A stretch of 64,000 bases of DNA from Ailurus styani (GCA_002007465.1 LNAC01000275.1:1814635-1878634); one strand, 5' to 3'; positions 35,220 to 45,333 are shown, counted from the stretch's first letter. A program made the numbers and translations. Notes: generated from the sequence alone by a model not told the origin.

Positions 35220-36750
35220 CTTGAATCATGGAATTCCACAGAACCTCCACTTTGCAGATCCTCTTTTTTTGCTGACAGTTTGCATCTACCTGGAACTCAA
35301 ATTGTAACTAAATCAATTTTGCCTATTTTGCTATGAGATAATCAGTACCATGCGCATCCCATTTTTACTTTTAACATACGCAGAGGGAGGTATCAAATGT
35401 GTGCTCCATGCAATACACACACATAGACTCTAACTTACATATGATACATCTCGGTAGGGGGATGGTGTGCAGCTCAGGCCACACAGTATTCACTTGCCAG
35501 CTCCTTTACATCCGGGCTCACTTCCAACTTGGCTTCCTTCCCAGCAAACAAGAAGCAGCTCTCTCATTCCCACACTCCTTGGAGTAGCCCCTCCCCCCCT
35601 CAACCTGCTCCCCCTCCCCCAACTCACAGGCCACAGCTGGGCTTCTCCAACATACCAGCTGGAAAAGAGGAGAGCGGTGGTAGAGGGGAGGAGAGAGAGA
35701 GAATCCTAGTGTGTGGCCTTTCTCCTCCCAGGCTTTTTAGAAATCCATGTTTTACTCCTGCCCTACCAGCTTTATTACGTACATTTCTGTATGGGGGGGT
35801 TCAACTGGAAGCCACACCCAATAAATTAGCCAACCCACCACAACAAGACACAGGCTGGCAAGTGAGGAAGGATGATTCCAAAGTGAACACTGTGTAGAGG
35901 ATCTACAGACAATCGAGGTGAGAATCACTCCACAACTGTCAAGACAGCAGGTGCCTCTCTTCCTCCAATCCTTCATTCTGTCTGTGAAAATGAGACAGGT
36001 GCACTTGATGCTTTATTCCTGTGCATGCATGTGCATGTTTGTGTGTGTAAAATATAGACACCTAAATCTGGAAAGCAGCCAAGGACCTGATGGTGGGGGT
36101 TGAACTTCTTACATCACTTCCCAATAAGGAATGAGAGCACTGGTGAGAACCCTGGGTGAGGGAAGGATCCTTGGAGCTTTTGGTTTAAACAGGACCAGGA
36201 CTGACCAAAGTAGAAATGGGAAAACCACAGTGGAAAACCCAAGAGGGGAACATGACAACACCTGCTCATGACTCTGGGGCGGGGTAACTGGGCTTCCCCT
36301 TTTCTGGGATGTTCTGCGACCTTAGGTCCACGATGGTATCTGTTGCCAATTGTTCATGACATACTTTTTTCCTACTGTAGTATGTGCCTAGTGTAAAGTT
36401 GTGATTGCCAACAACTTAGGATTTCTGTGAACACAGGACAGAAACTATTCTTTGTGATCTCTGCTGAAGACACATTTGTACATGCCATCTATTGCATACA
36501 CTGGGATTAGATACTAGGAGAAGATGACCCCTTGAATTGACAAGGGATTCAAGTTCATCTCTTTACACTTAGATTAAAAATGTCTCTGCACCCTCAAGCA
36601 ATCTCATTGTAATGAACCCCAACTCTCAAGTTCAGAAAGGATCTTGAGGGTCACTATCTCCAGTCACCCATTTGAGCCCCCTTTCTAAGGCAGCATATAT
36701 TATCTTAGGACAGCTTTAATGAAAGTTCTTTCTGCTATCAAAACCAAAGT
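35220..36750. other. MARCHF4: Unassigned intronic DNA
   Basis: CT-rich at 35560-35640; otherwise nothing recognised. Several overlapping ORFs arise from the C-rich stretch. Confidence 0.4.
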
Positions 36751-36753
36751 TGG

Positions 36754-36934
36754 GGCGCCTGGGTGGCTCAGTGGGTTAAAAGCCTCTGCTTTCGGCTCAG
36801 GTCATGATCTCAGAGTCCTGGGATCGAGGCCCGCATCGGGCTCTCTGCTCAGCAGGGAGCCTGCTTCCTCCTCTCCCTGTCTCTGCCTACTTGTTATCTC
36901 TCTCTCTGTGTCAAATAAATAAATAAAATCTTTA

Positions 36935-36963
<29 letters not shown>
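36754..36963 (+). mobile_element. Carnivore SINE with (AAAAC)n tail, young
   Basis: GGCGCCTGGGTGGCTCAGTG head; tail has AAATAAATAAATAAAATC and five AAAAC units. Perfect duplication AAAACCAAAGTTGG at about 36740-36753 and 36964-36977. Confidence 0.97.
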
Positions 36964-36966
<3 letters not shown>

Positions 36967-36979
36967 ACCAAAGTTGGCT

Positions 36980-38225
36980 TCCCTGAAGATTTCATCACTG
37001 GCCAAGGCACTGACTTTTGTGATTCCACAAAACAGGTCTGCCCCTTCTGCACAGCACATTTTCAGCCGTTGATGCCAGCAAGTGCTTTTCTTCCTTATAG
37101 TCTCTTCTCCCCAGTCCCCCTACCTGTGGAAATGCCCACTGGATGAGCTCTAGAGGATCATTCATTTAACAAAAACTTACAGAGTATGAAACAGGTACCA
37201 CGCACCAGAGTGGGAGCTGATGACCCAATGGTGAGCAAACACACACAAGTTGCTGCTTCTAGGGATCTTATAGTCCCTTTGCAGTGCCTCCCTTAGATCC
37301 AGGCAAGAAGGCCCCTTGCTGTAGAAGGCCCCCACTCTGGCCCTTCTTCAGCTGCACCCTTCCCATAGGAAATCTGTGAGGTCAAGAAGCTATGCCTCTC
37401 TTCTAGAACATGTTCCAATTACCTGGGACCCCAGAATTCCTGTGTATTCAGACATGCTCTCAGAACATTCTCTTCCTCAGGTTCAAAGGAAGAGAGGCAA
37501 GGGACAGCTCTTTTAGGGATAGTATGGACAGAGCTTGAGCAAGACAGCTGGAGTGTCCACACATGTGTGACCAAGGCTCATCCTGCTGCCAGATGTAGCC
37601 AGCAGTGGAAAGAGAATCAAAGTGCCTTGTAGACCAAGGGCGGGGTACCCCTATATGGTTAGCACAGAATTCTAAGGAATGCAATGATTCTAAATTCAAA
37701 CCTGTCTTCCAGGTTGTTTTGACATTTTATTTGCCAGGATAGGAGGATAAAATTCCTTTTATTTAACAGTTAGCTGGATTTATTACTTTTAAGTATTTTG
37801 GCTTATGGTATGTGAGCTTCTATCTATACTTTTGTTCTAGAGTCCATAAATGTTAGGAATGGGTCTATTCTTCATGGAGACTGTTATTAATTAAATGATC
37901 ATACACATACACACAAATGTAAAATTGAACCATAACACTAAGAAAAATCATACACTGGGTGGGTCTCTCCTAAAATGCTCTACCTGATCTCCATTACCAG
38001 GGTTCTCATTGCACCGTGAGGTCTCCAGTTTCCCCTGAGTACTGTAAAGCTCTTTTCTTACTCTTCCAGGACCCAAAACACTAATTAAAACATTTCAAAC
38101 TACTCTTGCTCCTTCTGAACATGGAACTCCATGGAAGCAAACCCCAGGAAGAATGAGGGAGGAAAGCCAAGCCTGTTAATCTCTTCTAGATTCATTTCCT
38201 CTTTTCCATTTGGTCCAAAACAGGT
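36980..38225. other. MARCHF4: Unassigned intronic DNA with an L2-like patch
   Basis: CATTTAACAAAAACTTACAG with GAAACAGGTACCACGCACCA at 37165-37210 is L2-like, reverse. The rest is unassigned. Confidence 0.4.
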
Positions 38226-38229
38226 GCCT

Positions 38230-38700
38230 CCCCCCTGCCATGGTGGATTTCATCCTTGTACCCACCTTTAGGCACTCCACAGCTGACCCTGCCTAGGAGA
38301 TGGTTTCACCTCTTTGTCGAGGTATCCATGTGTCTCACAGCTCTTCTGTTTCTGTCTAAACTCAGCCTACATCCATTGCTTCTCACTTGGTCCTCAACAG
38401 CAACAGAGAAGCCTTTTCTGACTAATTGGGGAAAGGTAGCACATTCCCCCCACTTCTGTCTCTGAAAAGGCATGCCACACACTAGTCGCTTTTAAGCACA
38501 CATCTCTTTCTTGTATCCAATTTTACTATAATTCACCTGCAACCCACTGTCTGTGTGTTCTTGTTCTCTATCAGTCTCTCTGATGTCTCGGTTAGATTGT
38601 GAAACTCCCAGAGGGCAGGGCCACATTGGCCCTGTGTCTCCAGACCCTGCTTGGCAGAGCAGCAGGCATAGGTAGGCACTTACTTAATAAAGACTTTTGA
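38230..38700 (+). repeat. L2 LINE 3' end
   Basis: TTGTGAAACTCCCAGAGGGC, AGGGCCACATTGGCC, then AGGTAGGCACTTACTTAATA mark the L2 3' region. Confidence 0.65.
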
Positions 38701-38899
38701 TGATGGAATCAGAGGAGCAGCACTCTACGCCTAGAGGATTGTGAGTGCGCAAGAAGCAATCTACTACCACCACCAGCCCAGAGTCACAGCAGTCCTGCCA
38801 GGGACTAGATGGGGAGCTGGGGCACACTGTTCCTTTTAAACAAGGCAGAGGGAGCACTGTCTTGCCTCTGAGATAATAACTGCAAAACACTGTGACAGC

Positions 38900-39030
38900 A
38901 TGGCTCTAACCGTGTTGACCAATCTGATGCTCAGAATGACCATCAGTTGGGTCTGTCATTATTATCCCTGTCTTACAAAGGGAGAACCTGAAGCACAGAG
39001 GGGCTGTGCTACTTGTCCAGACCTCAGACC
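38900..39030 (-). repeat. MIR fragment
   Basis: GTCATTATTATCCCTGTCTT and ACCTGAAGCACAGAGGGGCT: reverse MIR. Confidence 0.65.
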
Positions 39031-39224
39031 GGGGCCATCTGGTTTCAGAGACCTCAGCTTACCCACCATGGTCCATCGAAGTGAACCAGTGCAGCTTCAG
39101 CCAGAAACAGAGGGTGAAGAGCTGCCAGCTGGGCTCTTGTCCCCCTCTTCCATGGATCCTTGACCCCTGTCCAACCTGGATGAATGGCTGAGAGGAGGGG
39201 AATGGCTATTCAGTCAGCTTTCCA

Positions 39225-39745
39225 GCATGGAGCCAAGTTGGCTCTCCAAGCATTTATTCACACACCATCCGTCTGCCTCCTCCTGTCCTCTCCTCTGTTT
39301 CTCAAACATGCTAAGCTTGTTCACACTTAGGTCTTTGAACCTGCTATTTCCACCACCTGGAATGCTTTTCCCCCATGCCTACATATCAGGGGGTTCTTCT
39401 CATCACTTAGGGGCCAGCTCGGATGGCACATTCTTGGGAAGGCTGTCCCTGATCACTCTTTCTAAGGTAGTTACATCTTTCTCAAACCCTCGCTTTCCTT
39501 CTTGTCTACTCATTATCCTGTTTGACTTTCAACATGGTACTCAACACCATCTGAAATCACTTTATTTATCTATGAGTTGGCTTGCCTGTTTCTGCGTCTC
39601 TACTAGAATGTCAGCTTCAGAAGAATAGAGGTCTCCCTTGGTTTGTTCACTCCTGGATACTTAGTGCCTAGGACAGCATCTGGCACCCTGTAGGTGCCCA
39701 ACAAACATTTTTAAAGTAAATGCATGCATGCATGAATGAATGTAA
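39225..39745 (+). repeat. L2 LINE 3' end with (TGCA)/(TGAA) tail
   Basis: CCACCTGGAATGCTTTTCCC, AAGGCTGTCCCTGATCACTC, TGCCTAGGACAGCATCTGGC, then AACAAACATTTTTAAAGTAA and ATGCATGCATGCATGAATGA. Confidence 0.85.
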
Positions 39746-39749
39746 AGAC

Positions 39750-42464
39750 CATTATAGACATGTGCAAACCTGGAACTAGTTGGACCCTCCAGGTGCCCCT
39801 TACCACATACAAGCCCTTGTCTGGAAGAGGTCAGGTCTTCATTTGGGGCAGTCTTTTAGCCCCTTGAGCAGCAGGCAAATGACTAGGGAGCTGTTTGGTT
39901 TCTTTGTTTGGGCAAAGAAAAGACCAAGACATTCAGCTGCTGAGACCGCCGACTGCTCTCCCTTCAGAGCCACATGTGCACGATTGCTGGACAGCTGGCT
40001 CCCTGAACAGAAAATAAGATACTGACATCTCAGCTCTTCACTTCAGTCTTTCTGTCTGTCTCTCTCTTCCTACTCTAGAGGGTTTTCCCCACCTCCTTTG
40101 TTGCCCTTCCTCACTGAATCCTGTGAAGAAAATTGAGTAAAAAGAGGGAAAATATGTTCATATCTAACACAAGCTTCTCTTATTACTATGATAACACAAT
40201 CTCATTAAAATCTCCTGGCTCCTGCACAAATAATACAAACCCCCAAATATAATCATCATATGCAGGAAGTACTTGACTTAATCTAGTCTTATGCCAACAT
40301 GATGCCCCTATTCCTTCCACATAATAATAGACCCCACTCTTTTATTGGTGTTAGCTTTTTTATTCGGTGCTTTATTTATGACACACTATAAAAATAATGA
40401 ACAAGAAAGGAAAGCTCCTAACCTCTGCCCAGACCCCGTATCACGTGCGGGTATTTCACAGTACTGATCCTTTTCTTCTCCTTTTTTTCAACAAAATACT
40501 GCTTTTCCATGATCAAAATACCTGCCATTATATTTTAATCCCTTTCAAGATGTTTTTAGGCTCATTATCTTCTGAATCCTCCCAACACACTTACAAGGGA
40601 AAAAAGGAGAACAGAAAAAGGTGCCTCTAAATCACAGAAGTTGGAAAAGGGACCCAGAGGCATAAAGCGATTTGAAGAAGTTCACGCAGTGAAATACCAT
40701 CCAGAACAGGCTCCAAGTCCTGCTGTTTTCTAGAGACAAGGGTGTTTTGCCAGAAGCCACACTCCCAGCAGCCCCTGTGACATGCAGACCTAAGCCAACC
40801 CATATGGGAGAAAACTGCTTAAGAAGTTCGGAAGCTAAGTAATTCTTTCTTTTGGAAAAGAGGAAACTCCTGACTGGGGCAAGAGGCTGACCAGGAGCGT
40901 CCCAAAGTGAGGCCTAACTCTTGCTCTCAGCCAAAGCCACTCCACCTTGTGCCCACCAATGGAAGTAGAGAGAAGGGCTGGAGGAAGGGCACTGAAGAGG
41001 CACTCGGACCTCCTCACCTAACAAGAGTCCTCGGCTCTGGGCAGGACTTCATTTGGGACTTTAATCAGCCTAGTCACAAGAAGGAGGAACCCAGCCCTTA
41101 GCCCCTCAGAAACACTTATTCACACAGAGATCTACGTGACCTCCTCTCATGATTCCCAGGCTGTGGCCCTAGTCATCCTCTGTCCCTGAAGTATGTTGCC
41201 CATTCAGAGCAAAGATAAAATGAATGAAAATATCAGCTAAGCCTGTCTCTCACAGAGCAAGCCTTCTCGAGAGTCAGAGCCCCCTCAAGATCACCGGCAT
41301 GGCATCCTACTGCACTGTTCCTTGTACAGGAAGCACCCAGAAGTCTTCCCTCCACTTCTGGGAAGCTACTGAAAAAGTGGCTGATGAGGCCACAGAACCT
41401 GGACCAAGGTGCAATTTAATGTTCCTTCTCCAGCATCACTAACTAGATCCGATTTTTCAGGTGAGACTTGTCTATCTGGGATTCTGTGGGAAGTATTGCT
41501 GTAATTCATGACTCTAGGAGAATGTCCACATACAATCTCTAGCCTCTAGCAGACACTAGATTGGAAGTGGTGCTGAAAGGGCTGGGGTGAGTCTAACTGT
41601 GAAAATCTGAATGAACAGGGAAGGCAGGACCTTCAGACTTAAGAAGACTGGCCCATGATTGTACCTGGAATCTCCTGTCCTGGATGGGGAGGGTTTAAGG
41701 GATATTCTAAGTTGATGTGCTTTGGGACTAAGAAGGAGAGTAGATGTGGCAAGATTCCTTAATTCCTTCTCCATATCCCTTAAACTCACTCTTAACCTGC
41801 TTTCCTATTTGCTTTCGACCTAGGAAATTAAACTTGAGTAAGCCATGAAGTGTCTTAGCAAACTGCAGAGTCTTCTTGGGCCTAGAATGTCTCCCCATTT
41901 CTTCCCCACTGACTAAAACATACTGCTGAGGATGTCAGTGTCATATGGGAGGGGGTAGTTCAAAGAGAAAGAATAGGGTCAGGCTTGTGTGTCAGTCTAT
42001 GAGAATAGGGAAAGAGTAGACAATCTCTGAACATTTCCCTCAGAAGAGGGAAGAAGTTTAAATCTAGGACTGAAGATGGACTGGGGGAAATGTCAGTAAC
42101 AGCAAATCAGATAAAAAGATATTTTGGCCTCAAGCATGAATGTACCACCAAGTTCCTTCATTTTATCACTCTGACTTCTGGATCTTCTATTCTGAGGATG
42201 CTTATGGGGTTTTTGGATAGAACTGAAGACACTAGCATTAGAAGGAAAATGCAAAACCTGGGGTACAAATGAGTCAACCAAACAGGCTCTACCAGGAACC
42301 AGACACCTTTTGAGCAAACTTAACCACAAGACACATCATTAAGGAGCCCTTAAAACAAATACTCCTCAAACTAGACACAGCACAATGGTTCCCCAGGGCA
42401 AGCAGGCGAGTAGTAATCTGCAAGATCTGGAGACACCGTAAGGCAGCAGGAAAAGGGAAAAGGG
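39750..42464. other. MARCHF4: Unassigned intron 5' end next to MARCHF4 exon 1
   Basis: The 2.7 kb of intron next to the donor contain no confidently recognised repeat. This repeat-poor state is common near promoters and may hide conserved regulatory sequence. No exon was seen. Confidence 0.45.
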
Positions 42465-42470
42465 TCTCAC
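42465..42470 (-). other. MARCHF4: Splice donor of MARCHF4 coding exon 1
   Basis: Read on the minus strand, the exon ends CAG and the intron begins GTGAGA, a near-consensus 5' splice site. The break falls after codon 175 and splits the RING-CH domain between its first Cys pair and the later ligands. Confidence 0.9.
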
Positions 42471-42995
42471 CTGTTCTGGCCCCTGGAAGCAGATGCGGCA
42501 GAGTGGGGTCCTCATGCCACTGTCCAGGCTGCTGCCCAGTGAGTAGCAGTCCTCAGCCTTCCCTTTACAGAAGTCATCTGAGGAGGCACTGCTGAGCAGC
42601 GACGTGGGTGGCTCTGTGGCGGGGCCACCCCAGTCATCTTCCACAGAAGAAGGTGGCAAAGGTGGTGGAGGTGGCAGAGGAGTGGTCTCCCTGCCCACCC
42701 CTTCTCGAGGACCCCTCCAGCCTGCCCACCCCCCGGCACCCACAGCCGGAAGGGTGTTGTTGTTGGCCGCCAAACTGGGGGGCTGGGGGTCGCCGTGCAT
42801 GGGCAGGGGCGCTGGAGGGGGGCGCCGCAGCAGGAAAACCTTCAGGTCATTGAAGAGCATGCGGCAGCGGCACTTGAGGAGACCCTGGTGGCGCAACATC
42901 TGGGGAGCCGGGGCCCACGATCCACAGCAGTACCAGGCACAGCAGCAGCAGCAGCACCACCACCACCAAAGCAGCCCACTCAAGGGCATCAGCAT
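42471..42995 (-). CDS. MARCHF4: MARCHF4 first coding exon (RING-CH E3 ubiquitin ligase), partial
   Basis: Codons 1-175 of membrane-associated RING-CH finger protein 4, recognised from its N-terminus and the acidic/Ser-rich stretch before the RING. The family ubiquitinates membrane proteins such as surface receptors from a Golgi/endosomal location. Visible: Met1 (a second Met at 3), a Leu/Trp/Cys-rich hydrophobic segment (about 5-27, four Trp then six Cys), a basic Cys-containing stretch (40-58), Pro-rich tracts (58-73, 107-115), a Ser/Asp-rich stretch (131-160), and CRIC (Cys166, Cys169) as the first zinc-ligand pair of the RING-CH domain. The exon ends in phase 0 at Gln175, followed on the minus strand by GTGAGACC, a good donor. 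The remaining RING-CH residues, two membrane helices and the C-tail must be in exons outside the window. The start context is weak (C at -3, C at +4), but no other in-frame start fits the family. Identity is confident. Confidence 0.95.
42939..42968 (-). repeat. MARCHF4: Coding (TGG)4(TGC)5TGT triplet run in MARCHF4
   Basis: Codons 10-19 of MARCHF4 are TGG x4, TGC x5 and TGT, encoding four Trp followed by six Cys in the N-terminal hydrophobic segment. Confidence 0.95.
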
Positions 42996-44009
42996 GTGCC
43001 CAGTGGAAGCAGAGAGCCCAGGAGGGGCAGCCGGAGTCTTTGCAGAGGAAGATAGTAGAATGGTTTTGGGGGGGGTCCACAGCAGAGCTGTGTTATGGGG
43101 GGGGAATCTGCTTTCTCACTGGCTCCTCTTATACCCCCTCAAAGTAGCAAATCAATTGCCCCCAGGACGGAGAACTGTGAGTCACTGATTCTGAACTCTC
43201 CCTGGAAAGCCCAAAAACAACAAAGGTTTTCTTGCCTCCCCCTGTCCCCCCAACCTTAGAAATGCTCAGAGTGTCTCCTTTTTGCCTTTGACTTGGGGGT
43301 ACTGGCAGGGTAAGGGGGATAAAAAAAATATGTTGAGGAAGGGCTCTTTGGGCCTTGAGATCAAGGTCTAGTTGTCAGAAAGTTTCCCAGGAGAAGATAT
43401 TTTCAGTTCTTCTCAGATTCCTAGGCAGTGGGAAATCCCTTTTCTTTTGTATAAAAGGGTGGGGAAGATTATAAATCAAATTCGGAGTGGACTGAGCTGG
43501 GCTTAGGGCAAAACAGCTCAGTGAAAAATTGAGTACTGCATGTGCAGAGAGAAAAGATAGTTTTCCTCAGGTAGCAGGAGATTGGGGGGGGGGTACTGTG
43601 GGGAGGAGAGGAGGTTGGGAGAAGTTTTAATTCTCCTGGGCAGAAAACTGGGGCAATTAATCCCCAGAAGCACCAGAGTTGCTTTTAAGAGAGCAGCTGG
43701 GGGGTGGGGGTGGCGATGCAGGTGAAATTGGGCAAGGGGCTTGTGCTTTGCCTCTGCAGCCAAAAAACTGCACAGAAGAGGGAAAAGCCAATTAGGAGAC
43801 TGGAAGTGGGAAAATAATGGACTGAGGAAGGGGAAAGAAGGGGGGGAGAAAAGATCCTTTAACCCTTGCAGAGCAGCTTCCTTCCTGAGCATTAAGATCC
43901 TGGCTAGAGGAAGGGTGTGTGTATAGGGGACAGGAGGCAGTGGAGCAGAGAGAAGGGGTAGAGAAAAGGGGCGTGTGGGAAGAGACAGGAGGAAGGAGTA
44001 GTTACATGA
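42996..44009 (-). other. MARCHF4: 5' UTR or proximal promoter of MARCHF4
   Basis: The stretch between the start codon and the CpG island. It would be 5' UTR if transcription starts in the island, or promoter if it starts at the proximal TATA-like box. It has purine/G-rich runs (43070-43078, 43101-43106, 43583-43592, 43700-43715) and a plus-strand TATAAAAG at 43450-43457. No repeat family was recognised, in keeping with promoter-proximal DNA. Confidence 0.5.
43126..43133 (-). promoter_or_regulatory. MARCHF4: TATA-like box proximal to the MARCHF4 start codon
   Basis: The minus strand reads GGGGGTATAAGAGGAGCC. The TATAAGAG core is about 130 bp 5' of the start codon. A start about 30 bp downstream (near 43100) would give a short 5' UTR of roughly 100 nt, as an alternative to a start in the CpG island further upstream. 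Confidence 0.35.
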
Positions 44010-44072
44010 TCGCAGCCCCCAGCCCACCCCTGCGGCAGTCCGTAAATCCGCGGCCCCTTCCCTTTGGCTCCA

Positions 44073-44327
44073 TCAAAGGTCCCTTTGGGCGGGGGGCAAA
44101 GGCCGGGAGAAGGGCAGCTCCGGGCGGGTGAGTGGCCTCGCCTTCTCTTCCTCTTCTGGGCCGTTGTCGCCCTTCTCTTGCTCCGAGTCTGCCCGCGGCC
44201 GCCGATGCTGCTGTGGCGGCGGCAGTGAATGCTGGTCGGCGTCCCGGTGTCTCCGGGGCGGGGGCTGCTCCGGCTCGTCCTCTGGCTGCTGCTCGCCGTC
44301 CAGCGCGGCCGCGACTCCCGGCTTCAT
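44073..44327 (-). other. Candidate upstream ORF in the MARCHF4 leader
   Basis: An 84-codon ORF on the same strand as MARCHF4, starting at the ATG at 44325-44327 (A at -3, a fair Kozak context). An in-frame upstream ATG at 44400-44402 would extend it to 109 codons through an Arg run. The product is Pro/Glu/Arg-rich and low in complexity with no recognised domain. It ends well before the MARCHF4 start codon. It matters only if transcription begins upstream of it, and may be a chance ORF in GC-rich DNA. Confidence 0.3.
44128..44133 (+). other. Splice-donor-like site, plus strand
   Basis: Plus-strand GCGG|GTGAGT in the CpG island. A second strong match, CGAG|GTAAGG, starts at 44708. Both would suit a divergent non-coding transcript reading away from MARCHF4. 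No acceptor was paired with either. Confidence 0.25.
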
Positions 44328-44421
44328 GATCCTCCTCCTCCTCCTCCTCCTTCCCTGGGGGCCGGCTCTGAGCCCCCGCGCCCGGGCAGCGCTGCCATGC
44401 AACCAGAGGCGAGGCAGGCGT

Positions 44422-44456
44422 AGGGGTGGGGGCGGCTGGGGAGTGAGGAGGGGGGG
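44422..44456 (+). other. G-quadruplex-prone G-run tract
   Basis: More than four runs of three or more G within 35 bp on the plus strand (cytosine-rich on the MARCHF4 sense strand), in the CpG island. This is a sequence-level prediction only. Confidence 0.45.
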
Positions 44457-44824
44457 GAATAAAAAATGAAATAAAACTAGTGGAAGAATAATAATTCGGT
44501 TCTCAAATAATCAGGAAAGAGTGCTTCTGGAGGGGTGGGGGTGGAGGAGGGCGGCTGCCGGGTGTTCACGGCAGCTCTGCCCCCGCTACCCCCCACCAAG
44601 GGCAGCCTCGGCCGGCTCTCTGCCACCCCCCCCCACGCCCCTCCCTCCTCTCCGCTGCCTCCGGCTGGTTGGGCTCGCTGTTGCTACCTCCTCGCAGATG
44701 CAACGAGGTAAGGCTTGTTTGCGGTGCCAGTTGCAGGTGGGGAGGGGGAAACGAAGCAGTGTGGCCGAGGTGGGAGACAGCCAGCACTTGGCTCGGGCTT
44801 GGTCCTCGCGACTCCTCAAAGCCG

Positions 44825-44849
44825 TATATAAATATATCTCTTATAAAAG
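44825..44849 (+). promoter_or_regulatory. TATA-like cluster in the CpG island
   Basis: Plus-strand TATATAAATA (44825-44834) and TATAAAAG followed by GCG (44842-44849). The second is a textbook TATA box pointing away from MARCHF4, so it could drive a divergent transcript. The first is nearly symmetrical and could also act on the minus strand. Confidence 0.35.
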
Positions 44850-45090
44850 GCGAGAGGAAGCAAATCAGATTCCAGGCTGCTGCCAGGTGTTGTCTCGTCT
44901 TCCGCCGTGGCTCAGCACCCGCCGCCGCGACTGCTGCCCCCCTGGCTCAGTTCCCAAAGGGGTGGTGCTGGAAGGAAGGTGGCGGGGCGGTGAGCTGACC
45001 GTCCGAGAAATGGAAACAAGGTTCTTGTCGCGGAAAAGGCTCTCAGCTATCTCCGCCGCCGCCGCCGCCGCCGCGGCCGCCGCTGCTGCA

Positions 45091-45119
45091 TTCAGCACCC
45101 CAGGCGAGTGGACAGCTCC
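45091..45119 (+). promoter_or_regulatory. Expanded (non-canonical) REST/NRSF RE1-like site
   Basis: The left RE1 half-site TTCAGCACC (45091-45099) and right half-site GGACAGCTCC (45110-45119) are both essentially consensus, but separated by 10 bp instead of the canonical 2. Expanded-spacing RE1 sites are a described class of REST targets. The position at the distal edge of the CpG island suggests repression of MARCHF4 outside neurons. Binding is inferred, not shown. Confidence 0.55.
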
Positions 45120-45199
45120 CACCCAGACCCCGCGCGTCACGCAAGTAGGGGCCTGACGCAGACGCCGCGGAGGGATGGAGGAGGGAAAGGGGCCAAGAG

Positions 45200-45200
45200 N
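45200..45200. other. Single ambiguous base (N)
   Basis: The only N in the window. It lies at the sharp change from GC-rich promoter DNA to AT-rich intergenic DNA and may mark an unresolved base or a closed assembly gap. Confidence 0.95.
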
Positions 45201-45317
45201 TTAAAATTCTTCAACTAAAAATGAAAGCAATCAGGACAAAATATATGTATTTTTGTAACCTTTGTGAGGAAGTGAGACCAGGGTTTCATTGAGCAGCTTC
45301 TTAAGCAACATGATGTC

Positions 45318-45333
45318 TGTGTGTGTGTGTGTA

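Larger units (their letters stand above)
1..42470 (-). other. MARCHF4: MARCHF4 intron 1 (5' part, runs off the window)
   Basis: Everything below the donor at 42470 is inferred to be the first intron of MARCHF4. No minus-strand open stretch here encodes the remainder of the RING-CH domain or the membrane helices, so exon 2 is either beyond position 1 or was missed by eye. The gene is known to be long with a few widely spaced exons, which agrees with an intron over 42 kb. Its content is mostly transposable elements, listed separately. Confidence 0.75.
44010..45180. promoter_or_regulatory. MARCHF4: CpG-island promoter region upstream of MARCHF4
   Basis: By eye this is the most CpG- and GC-rich block of the window, with many CGG/GCC runs, two NotI-type GCGGCCGC or similar sites, and G-run tracts. 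It lies 1.0-2.2 kb 5' of the MARCHF4 start codon, where a CpG-island promoter is expected. Contents include a (CTC)n run at 44330-44353, G-runs at 44422-44456, TATA-like boxes at 44825-44849, a (GCC)n run at 45053-45080 and an expanded REST-like site at 45091-45119. The true transcription start cannot be fixed from sequence alone. Confidence 0.7.

Noticed and set aside
35017..35307. Repeat peptide with 21-residue period as a possible new gene
   Set aside because: Open frame results from a 63-bp tandem repeat; both strands are equally open and there is no start, splice or homology support.
42604..43188. 194-codon plus-strand ORF across the MARCHF4 exon
   Set aside because: Antisense shadow of the real MARCHF4 coding exon; low-complexity Gly/His runs mirror the Pro/Trp/Cys codons.
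44521..45156. 211-codon plus-strand ORF with polyalanine run
   Set aside because: The alanine run is just the (GCC)n repeat of the CpG island; other frames and the opposite strand are open too.
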